A DNA stretch of 64,000 nt from Ischnura elegans (taxonomy: Eukaryota; Arthropoda; Insecta; Odonata; Coenagrionidae). Under the pieces are notes generated by a model. It made no database searches and was not told the origin of the DNA. It saw only the letters and a list, made by a program, of their open reading frames with translations. The translations under genes were made by a program, and so were the position numbers. The DNA is taken from positions 130,770,972-130,834,971 of the forward strand of contig NC_060248.1 of NCBI RefSeq assembly GCF_921293095.1, given 5' to 3'. How positions within the stretch are numbered: the first letter of the stretch is position 1; each line of letters starts with the position of its first letter. Positions 32,384 to 44,879 of this stretch are shown one piece after another.

Positions 32384-33340
32384 TACTTGTTTCACTCTTT
32401 TGAATCAACGAGATGTCTTGAAGACAAAGGGGTGGCCTAGTTGAGCTAGTTCTCACTGTTTAGGCCCTGTAATTATGAACATGTTTTTATGCATTAGTTA
32501 AGCCACCTTATGATTGGGCTCATCACGTGTTAGTAGGAACTGAAATTCTATCGCCGATGAAGCCATTTACGGGGTCTTCACTGCACATGGACCATTCTGG
32601 GATGACAGTAAATAAAGGATTTTAAAAATTCCCTAAGCACAAGAGTGACGGAGCGAGAGTTTTTCTTCGATCATAAGTGTTTTAAATCTGCTTCCTGTTG
32701 GAGCGAGATTATATTGTGAAAATAAACGACTTTCGATACTGAAATTAAATCAACGCGTGCCATTTTTCTGCGATCATCTCATGAATCGCGCATTAATTGC
32801 TGCCGCATACACTTCGTATAATCCGTGGTTGGGTGAATGCCGCAAATATATGTGGTTTCCAAATCATCACGGTATCGTCATTAGCTTAGACCATATAAAC
32901 TACGTACTCTATATGGTCTAAGGTCGTTAGAGTTGCAAGTTGACGATCGCGGTGCGTGGCGTCGTCGTGAGAACGACTTCGCGCTTATCGTCCGTTCGAG
33001 TCACCGCCCGAGGTGACGTCACATCCGGATGTTTTCGCCCACTCTTTCATTCCATAGGTGAGATATCGGTCTCCTCCCTAAATATCGCCGTTTGGAATTC
33101 ATTTGTTTCTTTACTTTGTTTCGATATTTCTGATTGATCATGTCTTTGAATATCAGCCTCAGCAAACGCCTATGGCAAACGAGATGATAGAGGGGATATA
33201 TTATTATTATTATACCACTCCCTTGGAATGGTACTTGCGAGAAACGTCTTGGGTATTAAAGTAAAATGTAAAACCTTTGAAAAAAATTCTGTGATGCCAT
33301 TTTTTGGTATATCAACATGTTTTTTAATTTACTCTTATAG

Positions 33341-33405
33341 TCAATTAATATAGTCGTCCAACCTCCACCATCCACCGGGGGAGGTTGGACGACTATATTA
33401 ATTGA
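33341..33405. repeat. Perfect 26-bp inverted repeat (hairpin)
   Basis: Arms 33341-33366 and 33380-33405 are exact reverse complements (TCAATTAATATAGTCGTCCA... and its complement) around a 13-nt loop. Confidence 0.95.
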
Positions 33406-33479
33406 ATTGGATGGATGAGGCAACCAATGGATGAACCAATGAAATGATGGATTCGCAACCAATTCCGAATTTTCATTCA

Positions 33480-33535
33480 TCGCCTGATGATGTGCCCTGT
33501 AACGGTCGCGAAAGCTTGCACGACGAAGCGCAACA
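33480..33535 (+). other. CTGATGATG...GGTCGCGAAA module
   Basis: CCTGATGATGTGCCCTG is followed by GGTCGCGAAAGCTTGC. A similar module (CCTGATGATGTTCATAACC, GAGGTCGC) lies at 49662-49687. It is related in layout to the modules at 42553 and 58518. Confidence 0.4.
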
Positions 33536-35189
33536 CGCAGCTGCTCCCGGAAGCCGTTAGCAACGATGCCCTTCGTTCCATGTTTTCTGTAATAGTTTAT
33601 ATTTGTTTAAAGTTGAAGTTTTATGATCAGTGTAAAGGCCAAATCGACTTTTTTAAAAATAATTTGATAAAGAAATAAATAAGGTAGGATTTCGGATAAT
33701 AGTTGAGGAGGCATTGAGGAGTAGACGTAGTGGAATGCAATCCGTAGATGATGAGGAAAAGGAGGAGGCGTGGAATTGTGTGCGTGGGGCGAGGGAATTT
33801 CTTCTCTCCGTGCTGTGTGTGAAGGGAAGCGGAGATGATGTGGAGGAGGCGGGAGAGGAGGAATGTTTGGGAGGAAATTGGAAGGCGGAGGAGGAGTAGG
33901 CCGTGCGATTGGATTCTGAAGGGAGGGATGCTGGCGGTGCGCATGGCTACGTGCCTCCCGTCTCTCTCCCTGGGAACTAACTCCAAATGTCTTCTGCCGA
34001 CCACCAGCGCACTGAAACGCCATGTCCCAACTCGTTAGCCTTTGGGGAGCATGGAATTGGGCGGCCAAATTTTGGGGTAGCCAACCCAAAAAGGAGCATG
34101 AATTGGGACATCTGCTGCGCACGAAACCGATTTAAAGCAAGGGATGTATGGAATGATTTGAACAAAATGATGAACGAAACCACATTCACATTCCACATTG
34201 TATGCTATATTTTTGTAGTTAACGGTCTCGTGTTCATGATTTCGAGTTTTGGATGTCGGAGAGGAGCTTTTTCTCGTACTTTCAGTGTCTTAGGCAACCT
34301 TTTTGTTTTTTTATATATTAAAGTAGGTTTTTTTATTCGTAGCTTTCAATGTTTAGTTTTTTCCTAGTTTCTTTAGTCGGTAGTTGCTTATTTTGTTTTG
34401 GAAGTACGAAGAACTTTCCCTCGTTGGCAGCTATGGTGCTTTTCCTCCGAAAGACGCTTTCCTCTCTTCGAATCATGGGAAAAGGATACACTCGTCGATG
34501 CCCATATCTGGCAGCTAAGATTGAAGGGGCCCAAAGTCCCTCCCTCATGCTGCCTAACGAATTGGGACACCCTTCCAAGATGGCGCTCTGCCCAAATCCT
34601 GGGATTGGCGTATCCAAGTGGTGAATTGGGACACAGCTTAGAAATTGCGGGTGACTCCGTAAAGTTATCACCGTCCCGGTATTCTCAAATTTGCTCGGTT
34701 GGTTCAAAGGAGAGATTCCACCTAGGAAAGTAAACCTTTTTTTACGTTCGGCCCGAAAAGAACGTAAAAGAAACTTTTTTCAGTAATTTGATAGATGTTT
34801 CTTTCGATAATAAATTGTATTAATTTAACATCGTGATTCTAGTTGCCATGTTTTAAAAACATTTTACACGCAATGAACACCGACCTTCGGTTTCTTCATA
34901 AATTTCTTGATGACAGGTCCCCAACCGCGACAACGAAACGAGAAATTACTGTCGATTACCATCTCGGTGATGATCCCCAGCTCCTGATTCATGCCCTGCT
35001 TCTAAACTCCGTCGTAGTTTGCTTCTTCTCATTATTGGTTGAAGAAAGAGTCGTAATCTCCCATTCCTGATGTTTATCATCCTCCGATTATCAACAACAA
35101 AAGCATTGCTTGCCTGGGTGTGGAGTACGGCTGAAATTCTGCTAATGTGATGGACAATATCGTCCTGAGAAACTAGTTTCATTTGCGGC

Positions 35190-35445
35190 CAGTAGCGTAG
35201 CCAGGAATTTCGTTTGGGGGGGTCCAACACCTGGTGGGGGAAAATTTTGAATAACAGAATACTTAGTAATGAGTTTCTAACTAATTTTAACACTTTTCAT
35301 AATCGAAAAAACTTCATTTGTTAAAGAAACATTTTGTAAATTCCTTTTTTTCAATATTTTGTTTCCTTTTATAAAGGAAAATAATTGTGTTTGTATATTT
35401 CGGGGGGGTCCGGACCCCCTGAACCCCCCCCTGGCTACGCCACTG
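35190..35445 (+). mobile_element. hAT-like non-autonomous element, variant
   Basis: It starts CAGTAGCGTAGCCAGG and ends CCTGGCTACGCCACTG, an exact inverted pair apart from the fifth base. G/C-run subterminal blocks (TTGGGGGGGTCC, GACCCCCTGAACCCCCCC) are present. Flanks TTTGCGGC and ATTGGAGC agree at 5 of 8 positions, so the duplication is eroded or absent. The AT-rich interior is unrelated to the other three copies. Confidence 0.75.
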
Positions 35446-36028
35446 ATTGGAGCCTCTAAAATTTGTGTTCTTATTTTTTTATTATTGATTTTTTTATGTG
35501 ACAGGAGAATATCACAGAGGTAATTGCTGTGAATGTATGAAGCTGAATTTTATCACGCCTTGAAATCCGGAATTCGGTCGTCATTTGTTAATTCCGACAT
35601 TTCCGTTGTGACGCAGCGTAATTCTTCGATGGTGATGCATTATAATGGTAATGTTGTGTTGGGGGTGTTTTCGAAGTATCGGGCATCGGCGTTCACTTTC
35701 CTCCTTCTCGTCATCGGAGGCTCCTCAAGATTCGTCGAATTAGCGCCGGTCAGTTCGGGGACGGGAGGGAGGGAGCCTCCCCTCTCCCCTCCTTCCTCCC
35801 TCCCACCCACCCCCCACTCACTCCGCCGCCGCCGCCGCAGATTCTGATTAAAGGGATTAAAGGAAGAGCGATCTGCGTGACTCAACCACCTCTCTCTCTC
35901 TCTCTCTCCCCGTGATGCCCATTCGTGCACCGCCATTTGTCACGCTGCTAATCATACTCACACTAATGGATCCGGAGCGATTTTCGTTTTTTTTTTTTGC
36001 CATCATTGGCTTTCGAGATTATTGGTTA

Positions 36029-36444
36029 AGCCTGAATCACACGATCATTTTTTTTCGTCGCGAAAAGCGATCACTATAGTGATGATTTTTCTGAATCACA
36101 CGGTCACTCCCGCCGTCGCTTTTCGCATCACTTCCGATATCACAACTCGTTGTCATAAGACCCGCATAACGAAAATCTATAGCGTGTTTGTTTACCTATG
36201 TCATTCCCACGATTGTCAAACGTTGCGCTGCAATCGTTCCATACGGGCATGCGTTCCGATTGGCTGATATGGAGTTTTAGGGACGGTTTTAGCGACAGGA
36301 AAAGCGACCGGGCGAGTGATGAAAAATAGCTATGGGAATCCTCATCGCGATCGCGAAAAACAATTGCCGGCGACGAACATTTTGCGAGTGATCGCGATAG
36401 TGATCACTTTCGCGACGAAAAAAAATGATCGTGTGATTCAGGCT
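36029..36444. mobile_element. PIF/Harbinger-type MITE (family M3)
   Basis: The ends AGCCTGAATCACACGATCAT and its exact inverse at the right continue as an inverted repeat through TTTTTTTCGTCGCGAAA. It is flanked by TTA on both sides (36026-36028, 36445-36447), the TWA target duplication of PIF/Harbinger elements. A second internal copy of the terminal motif (CTGAATCACACGGTCAC) follows at about 36092. No ORF. Confidence 0.88.
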
Positions 36445-36447
36445 TTA

Positions 36448-39193
36448 GAAGCGGTTTCATCACCTCGGTGATGGTGTGAAGTTATTATGTCACGATTCTA
36501 GCCATAGACGTACAAAACTTACCCAATGGGTCTTGTTCGATTTTCGGCTTCATTAGCTCGTTTTGCCAGCTTTGGCTTCTGAGATTTTTGGTTGAAAGAA
36601 GTGGCACCTTCGTGATGTCGATGCTAATTTTTAATCTAACGGTGCCAAACATAGACTTCGTTTACGGGTCTAGTTCGATTTTGGGCTTGATTGTGTGCCG
36701 GGATTGGTGTTAAACATTATTGGTCAGAAGTAGTAAATGAAACTTCTGAGTTTGGCTGTCTTTGTTCCACTGTCTCTCGGTGGCAGCATGTAAGTAATTT
36801 GGCTTTTTATCTGCGATTTTTGTAAAATATTGAGGTAAATTTGACCTAGGTGTTCTTAGAGGTGTGAGGTTTAACTTAATTAATAGGAATTGGTTCAGCT
36901 TGTGGGTGATATATTATTTAAATATTCCATTCTACTTCATAAATGTTCTGGCAAATATCTTAATCCATAACTCTCCGTTGTGCACATATATTTTTTTTAT
37001 AAGAGAGTGAATTACGAATTGAATTCCATACTTTTCCCCTTTCGCAACGGCTGTCCTTTCCTGTATGTTTGCCAACGTAGCGCATGGCACGAATTCCTTC
37101 GCGACGCGTGGCCGTGTCTGAAATGTCGTGGATTTTGATAGCAAGCTTGCGAGTCTTGATGAAGTGTTGATGCTCAATTACCTTTCCCTACATATCTGTG
37201 CTCCATCGCCGTCATGGCCTACTTAGCGTTATCCAACAAGTTCCCACCTCCGCGTTATGCGTTCGCCTTCTTCGTGGATCGAGGGATCGCACTTGTTTTA
37301 GCGAATTGAACGCGTGGACATATTCGACATGAGGTGAAATTTTGAGTGCGGGAAATGTTGTTGTTTTGTTATTTATTTCTCCGGTACGTAACTGAACCGT
37401 CGCTAAGAGCTTGTTGTGTTCATTGTTGCAAGAAATTTTACAGGAATGAAACCGGATGTGGAATTTCTTTCTTTAATGGATGGGAAATATTGCGTTTATA
37501 TTTCTGTCTTCGAAGAGCCTCGCACTGCTGATCTGTCCGACTTTGAATACAGATTCGGCGTTGAGTTTTAGGCAGCGGAGAAGCGGTAAAAGGCTGCATT
37601 TGGGCGTTAATCCAGTTAGCTCCATTACTGAGGGCATGGATTGCATGTCAGTGCTTCTCAACGAGGTAAATAGTGCCATAAATAACTCAGTGGTTGTCCT
37701 TAGGCGAGTGATGACTGTGAAGACGCTTACGTAAGTCCTCATGTAGCTAAGGATACTGTGACGTAATCGTTGAAAGAGGTATTTGTTGTCAGGCAGCAAG
37801 CATAACCAGGCATTTATTGACGTCGTGTTATTATGGATGTATTCGTATCCTTCCATTGGAAAAACAGTTCTTCTAGCATAATTTTCTGAAAAATCTGAGT
37901 TTAGATTGCGAAGAACGATTTTATTTCGCGTTGGGTACTTAATTAAATTCAACAATTTTCGTACACAGTACCCGAGATACATCTGTTTTGGAAGATTTTC
38001 ATCTGAAATCTAACATCTGTCATCTACCTGAAATTTGATTCCGCTTTGACTTTATGACTAAATTATCTTCAAAGATGAAGTTATTTACGGATATTCTTGT
38101 TTTATTTTCTGCCTTGTGGTTGGAGCGTACGAATGAGACTCAATGTATTGCAAGGCGTTGAACCATTTTCCTTCTTGACATAATGTCAGCTTCTCGATTT
38201 AGGATTTATTATTATTTTCATCTAACTCCATCGCGTTGACTCAAACGTTTCATTAATGTGTAATAACTCCGATTTTTTTTCAATCTGAAGTGATATTTTA
38301 TGCATTGCTTCGCATATATTGCTTGGCAGTCAGTATGCTGTTGCGAATTCTTTATCATTTTTATGGTGTACTATGTAATGTCACCGCGAATGGCAGCAAT
38401 GAAGGAGTTGAATCGTACTCTAGATCAGAAAATATCGTCGTCATTCAATAATGGAATGCTTAAGATATGGTCAGTCAGAAGTGACTACTTACTATAAAAT
38501 TCAAAGTAATTCATGTATCTAGAGCTGCAATCCTAGAATACGATTATTTCTTGGAGTTTTTCGAATTCTGTCATTTGCATTTTGCCACTTGGCACCTGTC
38601 ACACAGTGGAATTAAGTGTCCACTTCTCAGCTTGCCAGAGAATGTTGGATGCCTATGCCTTGCCTAGTGAATTTCATTTTAACTCATGATGTAGTTGGTC
38701 TGCAAATGTCTACAGCATGATAGCGAAGCTTTGATCATACATAAGAGTGTACATAATTTGATTGAACTGGCATTAATTAATTGAAATGGCAATTTTCTCT
38801 TTGAAAAAGTAATCAGTAGATTAAAATCACTTTTTATTTATGTTCCTGTACATGATACAATCTCTGTCAATATAAATCTCAAGCAGGGAGTTACACAATA
38901 CAAAACTGCTTGTTAATTATTTTTTGACGGCAATGTATAAAATAATACAATTTAAATGTTTAATTTAGACTCTTTTAGGCATAAATTAATATCGAAGACA
39001 TAAAGATGCAATCGTTTACAGTAATTCGATTAATTTCACCTCGTTGTTGAAATAAATACTTGCAATTTTTCCACGATGATACATGTAATCGTTTCATTAT
39101 AGTATTTAAAAGTGAAAATTTGAATTCCACGCGCGCTGATGGAAATGCAGTTCAAGCTTCATAAACCTCCCATTACATTAACCGATAATATAT
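36448..39193. other. Intron 1, no feature recognised
   Basis: No exon, RNA gene or repeat end was recognised; the open frames (for example 37473-37982 minus, 169 codons) have no family features. Confidence 0.5.
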
Positions 39194-39453
39194 AAGTGGT
39201 TTGGAAGCCACGGGGTACAAATGATTTCTCTTTTCTCTACAGAGTTATGAGGTACAGAAATTAGGTATAGGAAACAAACGAGATGAATTAGATATTTGAT
39301 AGAGTGCATTTGATTTCCCACACGATGTCTGCACAGAACTGAGACTCACTCGTATCCCTTGGCGACCAACTTTTGTGTATTCCTTTTAACAAATAACTTT
39401 ACCTAACTCTGTTGAGAAAAAAATCACTTGTACCCCTTGGCTTCCAAACCACT
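39194..39453. mobile_element. Short TIR element H, copy 2 (uninterrupted)
   Basis: The ends AGTGGTTTGGAAGCCACGGG and, inverted, AGTGGTTTGGAAGCCAAGGG extend with GTACAA.TGATTT.TCT. The interior matches the copy at 4089-4985 but lacks the M1 MITE: TTTTAACAAATAACTTTACC stands where the other copy has the insertion. Confidence 0.85.
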
Positions 39454-40082
39454 CACATGTATTCGTTGAAAATTGCTTGCATTTATTTGAGAATGGAAAA
39501 AAACTTCCGCTCCACTACGCTTCAACCTTCGGATTTTTTTTAATCGACACATCACATGACTACTGACTGTTCGTAAGTCTGTACGTGGCCCCTGCTTCTA
39601 CTTTTCGCGTCCGTGGCTGTGTGACCCTGTTGTCGCCCCTCTCATTGTTGTTTGGCGAGCACTTTGATCGCCCTCTCCCCCTCATACCGTGTGACTCCCC
39701 CCCAACCCACACCCCCACACCCCCTGCTTCTTGCCACCGATCAATACGTCGCTGCATTCCTTATCGAAGTCTTCAGCATCTCATCTGCTCCCCCCCACTT
39801 GCCCAGATAACCTCCTGAGTGGAGGGAGGGAGGGAGAGAGATTAACCGATTCGGGATGCAGCCTCCGTCCATTGAAATCCACGCGGCACAAATGAGTGGA
39901 TAGGATGAGGGAAAGGCGAGATGGACGCTATGAAGAGGACAAGGAAGTGCTCTAGATATGTATTAATTGGCGAGGTGGGGACACTCCTAAAATTTGACTA
40001 CAAAACATGAAGAGAAAATTATTCCTCTTCATGTGCAGGAAGAGGGAGAAGGAGGCGAGACGAGCGAATATTAGAAGGGTAA

Positions 40083-40503
40083 TGCCTCATTCACATTATG
40101 ATTGTTCAAGCGATTGTCGGAACTATCGTGCATTCACACGACGATTGTTAAAACCTGTGCTTCCTTCTATTGCTGACGTCTAAAGTGAACGGGAAATTGA
40201 CGGTTAGCAAAGCTGTTGAGATATGCAGGGTCAATATATTACTGTGTTCAACGTGTATTTACAGAATAATTTTTCTTCCGCCCACATTCTTCCTTCCTAG
40301 GACAAATCCATGAAAAAAATAGAGCTTCACGAGCTTTTCGTCTTTCTCTTGTCGCTTCCGTTTCCGGTCTCCCAGCGCCTAACCATCGTAAAGTGGCAAC
40401 GTTCGGAACTACGTGAACTATTGTCAAGACATGCATTCACACGGCTAGTTCGGCCAACTATCGTTGGGACGATCGCTCGGACAATCGTAATGTGAACGAG
40501 GCA
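40083..40503 (+). mobile_element. Harbinger-like MITE (family M2), copy 2
   Basis: It starts TGCCTCATTCACATTATGAT and ends, inverted, TGCCTCGTTCACATTACGAT. It is flanked by TAA on both sides (40080-40082, 40504-40506), a TWA duplication. It is nearly identical to 11749-12082 outside a ~90-bp block present only here. No transposase. Confidence 0.85.
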
Positions 40504-41129
40504 TAAAGCATGGTGAAGGAAGGAGTCGGTCCTCGACCGCTATGCGGCGCCACCGTGTCAACCCCCATCGGCGTACACAATCTCCCTCTCACTCAGTCAG
40601 TCCTTTTACGTTTCCCTCTTTTACTCCCTGGCCTACTTGCTCATTTCCCTTTTCAGATTTCGAGGCTGCCTCCAGTGCGTTGCGTAGTTCAGGGATTCAT
40701 GGGCGACCTTCCCCTCATATTCTCGGCCCTAAATCGGTCAACCATCGGAGCGATAGAAGGAACTCAGCACTCCTTTAATATCTTGTAAGATAAGTTGCAC
40801 GATTTGAAGGAAGTCAGAAGAATATAAGTTGAGTGAGTCTTTGCATTGTTACCGCTAATTTTTGTTTTGCACGACGTCTTCTGTTGTTACAAAAACATCG
40901 TCAAGTGCATCATACGCAGTCAAGATCTTCCTAAAATATGTCCTACTACTGAAGGATGGATGGTGTTGGCAATTGGGAATATTGAAGGTTGTGGGAGGCA
41001 TAGTAGTTTGTTTAAGGTCTCGGGAGAGGAAGGAGGTTAAAGGTTCCAAATTAATTAATTCTTCTTCAATGATTACCCACGTTTTAACGGATCGTTCACC
41101 ATCTCGGGTTTGAACGGGTAACCGTCATT

Positions 41130-41420
41130 GTTAAGGTTGGGGACCAGGAATGCCGACTTACAAAAAATATTGGGGGGCCCAAACCGGGGATCTTGCCCCG
41201 GGAAATTTTATAAGTAGTGAGTTTTAAGTATTTTAAGCATTTTAGAAGAGCCATATGATCAAAATTAGAACCCCGATAACTCGAATCTCGACATCTGGAC
41301 ACTCCGGGGAAAATCGACAAGCCTGACACATTTTTTTCCTCACACCCATAACGAATTTTTGAGGGGGCTCGGGCCCCCTCATGCCCCATGGAGTCGGTGC
41401 CACCGTTTGGGGACACTGGT
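41130..41420. repeat. Possible G/C-run-ended transposon
   Basis: The segment has C/G-run subterminal blocks (GGGGGGCCCAAACCGGGG near the left, GAGGGGGCTCGGGCCCCCTC near the right) and an AT-rich interior like the hAT-type copies. No clear terminal repeat or target duplication was found, and no second copy in the window. Confidence 0.35.
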
Positions 41421-42552
41421 AAAGAACCGATGTATGTATGTTAGGGTGTGAAAGATCGCAGTTTCGTCAGCTTATTTGTGTAATATTTTGTTTGGTGTAG
41501 AGAGCATGGTATTTTGGTGGGGTATGAAGGGTAAAAGACTTACTAGAACTTTTTAGTAGAACTGATCCTTGCGGAACGCCTGTTTCCGTCGGCCATGAAC
41601 CTGATAGTGAGTTTGGTTCGGCGTCTCGAAATTCCGCTTGTTCAAATATTGTTTGATGTCATGAATGAAAAGAGGGAAGGAATTTTAGTTGGTGGAGTTA
41701 AGAACATAACTTATCCACTTTTTCCGCACTTTATCAAACGCTCGTGCGACACCAAGAAGTATCGCATTCGTCGAGATTCGGTGGTGAAAACCATGACAGA
41801 TTTTCCCCGCCACCAGACGGAGGATCTGATGGAGAGCGAGCTGACATTTTCCGTCGAAATCCAAGCTGATCAGGCGGTGTGAGTTCATCGTCAGAGGAGG
41901 AAGATTCGAGATTGATTAAAACGAGAATTTCAAGAAGTTCAGAAAGATTTGAAATCAGCAATCATGATTGGTTTTAATTAAAGGAACTTCCACTCCAAGT
42001 TCCACTAAACTCTATCTAGTGACACTAAAATGACGTGAAAGCGTTATAGCGCGTAGTTTCATTAAAATAAATTTTTGTGAACTTGCGAGCTCTCATTTAA
42101 TAATAATGAATCGGTTCCAATTCATCTCACCTGAAACTACTAATTTAATTCGTAATGAGAATTCTGTATATGTATGACACACATGCCGTCCTCTTGTCTT
42201 TATATAATTTAACGTATATTAATACTTAGCTTTATATAATCGCCGTTTGACTAGATTGGCTTAGCTATCATGATATAAAAATTCCACTAGTTGAAATCTT
42301 CATCAATTTTTTTATTAGATTAAGTATCTTTCATTTCATCAAATAAGCATTGAACGAGGATCAAAATTTCTAGGGTGTAGCAATGCTACACTGTCGCACG
42401 ATGTAGAAGGGAAATGACTAACTTTTGTGAGGTGGGGAATATCCGTGACTGCAATGAAGCGACCACCACAGTATTACAACAACAGGCATAACTGGTTTTC
42501 AGATGCCACCTTCAAACCAGAAAGATATATGCATGCGTGCCTGAATTACGGT

Positions 42553-42582
42553 CTGATGATAAATTAGGATCCGAAACCGGTC
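42553..42582 (+). other. CTGATGA...GAAA-CCGG-TC module
   Basis: CTGATGA (42553-42559) is followed by AAATTAGGAT and then GAAA (42573-42576), palindrome CCGG and TC. This layout resembles the core of a hammerhead ribozyme with a minimal stem III. Pairing of stems I and II is weak, so function is doubtful. Confidence 0.3.
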
Positions 42583-43342
42583 GTGCTTGTTGATTTAATA
42601 AGCTTTGGAAGTAATTCGCTTCTTTCGTTGCAGTCAACGGGATGTAATTCAGTATAATTCAATTGTAGTGTTGTCATTCGTGTGGAGATACATGTTAAAA
42701 TAATAGAATAGGAATGGTTTTTTAATGCGTCTATTTTGTTTTTGCCGTTGTTATTTTTATCGCCAGGTGTCTGCCTGCATGGAAAAATAAGAGGGCAAAT
42801 AAATTGTATTCATGTACACTTGTGTTATTATATTATAAAGAATTTTCTGCTAAGAAGTCATTGTTAATAAATGTTTGACACGCTCTCCTGTGTTAGGATA
42901 GTGTGCTGCATTTAATCGAGTGGAGTTTGAATATTAAGCCTCATTATTGGAGGAAAGGCTTTGATAGATAATTACGGGAAAATTATGCCACAATAAAATT
43001 AAATTCAAATAATGGATGCATTAAAATATCACCAGCGAAGATAATGTGTTAGATAGGCATCGAACACTACTTACATTGGCCTTGAACAAACTTTTAGGCT
43101 TCCCTCTGGAGATTTTGTCGTTTTTCTTTGGAACTCCATACCCAGTGGAGCATTCAGGGATAAAACAAGGTCTTTCACCCATTTGTCACCTAGATATCAC
43201 TAAAATCTTCAGCAAACCACATATATCCGCCTTGCGATACAATAATAATAATGTGATTTATTGTTCTTGGTGTTATCCATTAATAACATAATGGCGTGTA
43301 CTATTCAATAGAGTTCATAGCAGTCAAATGACAAATAAATGA

Positions 43343-43534
43343 CGGCTTCCGAGGCGGCGGGAATAAGTCCTCGCCTACCACACCGAAAATAGCGGGTTCG
43401 AGTCCCGCTTGGATAGGTTGCCTCTTCCAGGACTTGGATGTGTGTGATCGTCTGTTGTTGATTGTTAAAAAAAATCTCCCGATTTAAAGGCCTGATTTTG
43501 CTGTTTTCGGGGGTAATTGAGATAAATAAATAAG
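43343..43534 (+). repeat. tRNA-derived SINE (family S), copy 3
   Basis: CGGCTTCCGAGGCGGCGGG, AAGTCCTCGCCTACC (box A), GCGGGTTCGAGTCCCGC (box B), GGTTGCCTCTTCCAGG, a short body and a GATAAATAAATAAG tail. This is the most complete copy with an A-rich tail. Confidence 0.85.
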
Positions 43535-43699
43535 TAATTTATATTGGAAAAATATAGGGAGGGGCGATTTCACTATTGTGAAAATAACACGCTAAAATTC
43601 CACACCCAAATTAAAATTGCGTCGCATTGCCCCCTACTGCCATCTGACGACCAGCTTAAAAAAAGGAGTAAAAAAAATAAAAAGTCTTTAAAAGCTTTC

Positions 43700-44220
43700 G
43701 TTGGTGGGGCCTCCATCAAGCCCAATCGGCTGATTGCCCGAAAGGATAGGTGTGCCGCGTCCCGCCGCCGCGGCGGTGGCGGACGTAATCGTCGTGAATG
43801 TGTGACACACTCACTCACGTGTCCACGTGAGAGGAGTCGGTCGGTCCGTCTGTACAACAGCCGACGACACGACGATTACGAGTTCTCCTCATTGGGCGGC
43901 AGCTGGGAGGCGCGGCTCGCCCTCACTACGCTACCCTCCCCTCCCTCCATTCCGTGTGCCGCTACCACCATCAGCTGACGCTCCCCTTTTCTCGTCACGG
44001 GAGGGGAAGGAGGGGGACCCCTCCCACTTCCATTCTCTCCTCCGGCATTCCCTCAGTGCGCGCGGGGAGGGTGAGGGAGCCAGGTGGTTCTGCCTCGCCG
44101 CCGCCGCTGCTACGACTTCCTCCTCTCCATCCTCTCTCCTCCTCTGAGCACGAGTCGATCGCCGGTGACGGACGCCGCGGTTCGCGGGAGAATGCTTCCG
44201 GCGCGGCGGGCGGTAGGAAG
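43700..44220. other. Intronic GC/CpG-rich island
   Basis: The GC content rises sharply inside otherwise AT-rich intron, with CCGCCGCGGCGG at about 43762 and many CpGs. The long overlapping frames on both strands are compositional. It could be an alternative promoter or a degraded element; no splice-supported exon was identified. Confidence 0.4.
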
Positions 44221-44879
44221 ATAGCCCAGTCAGTCGCTTTGGAACGAATCCATGCCGTACAATGGAATGATATTTCTGTAGAATACGCTGAACCCCCTTG
44301 CGCTGTAATGACGAGTCTAGCTCGTCGTGAACTTTCGATACAAAACTGCACAATGACGAGTGTATCTCGTCATCGGATTTTCATAAGTTTAGCACTATTA
44401 TGAGGAACAATATAATTATTTTGAAAGCTTAGCAATATTAAAACATTCATAGTATACATGAATAATTCATATTTCATGAAACATAATGCATTGGAGGGAT
44501 AAAAATGATTTTATTCGAATAGCGATAGCTGTGTTCCCCATGTTTAATAAACCAATTTTACTTCAGGGTTCTACGTTGATTAGAATATATCATTTCATTA
44601 CCAATCATTTTAAAGAGAACCAGAGAAAAAAATAAATAGAGTATAGGAGCACGTTATTCGGAAAATTAATCGAAGTGGAAGGTGTTAATTAAACATTTGA
44701 ATCAAATTTTACAACATCCATGTATTCGAGAAGGAGGTTGGCAGGCAGGCTAAAAAGTTTGTAAAACCCACCGTTAGAGGTGTGAAATATTTTTATGTAT
44801 ATCGATTAACAATGAAGTTGACTCGGTGATAACAATGGAAAGGTTAGGATTATGGAAAAATGAAAAAAAAGCACCGAGT

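Noticed and set aside
32887-32923. Hairpin AGACCATATA...TATATGGTCT as a regulatory site
   Set aside because: 10-bp AT-rich arms; such palindromes are expected by chance in AT-rich DNA.
37473-37982. 169-codon minus-strand frame
   Set aside because: No recognisable domain, and partly overlapped by open frames on the other strand; the length is not exceptional for 64 kb searched in six frames.
43544-44403. Several 106-149-codon frames in the 43.7-44.2-kb GC block
   Set aside because: Mutually overlapping on both strands, no family features, and no splice context.
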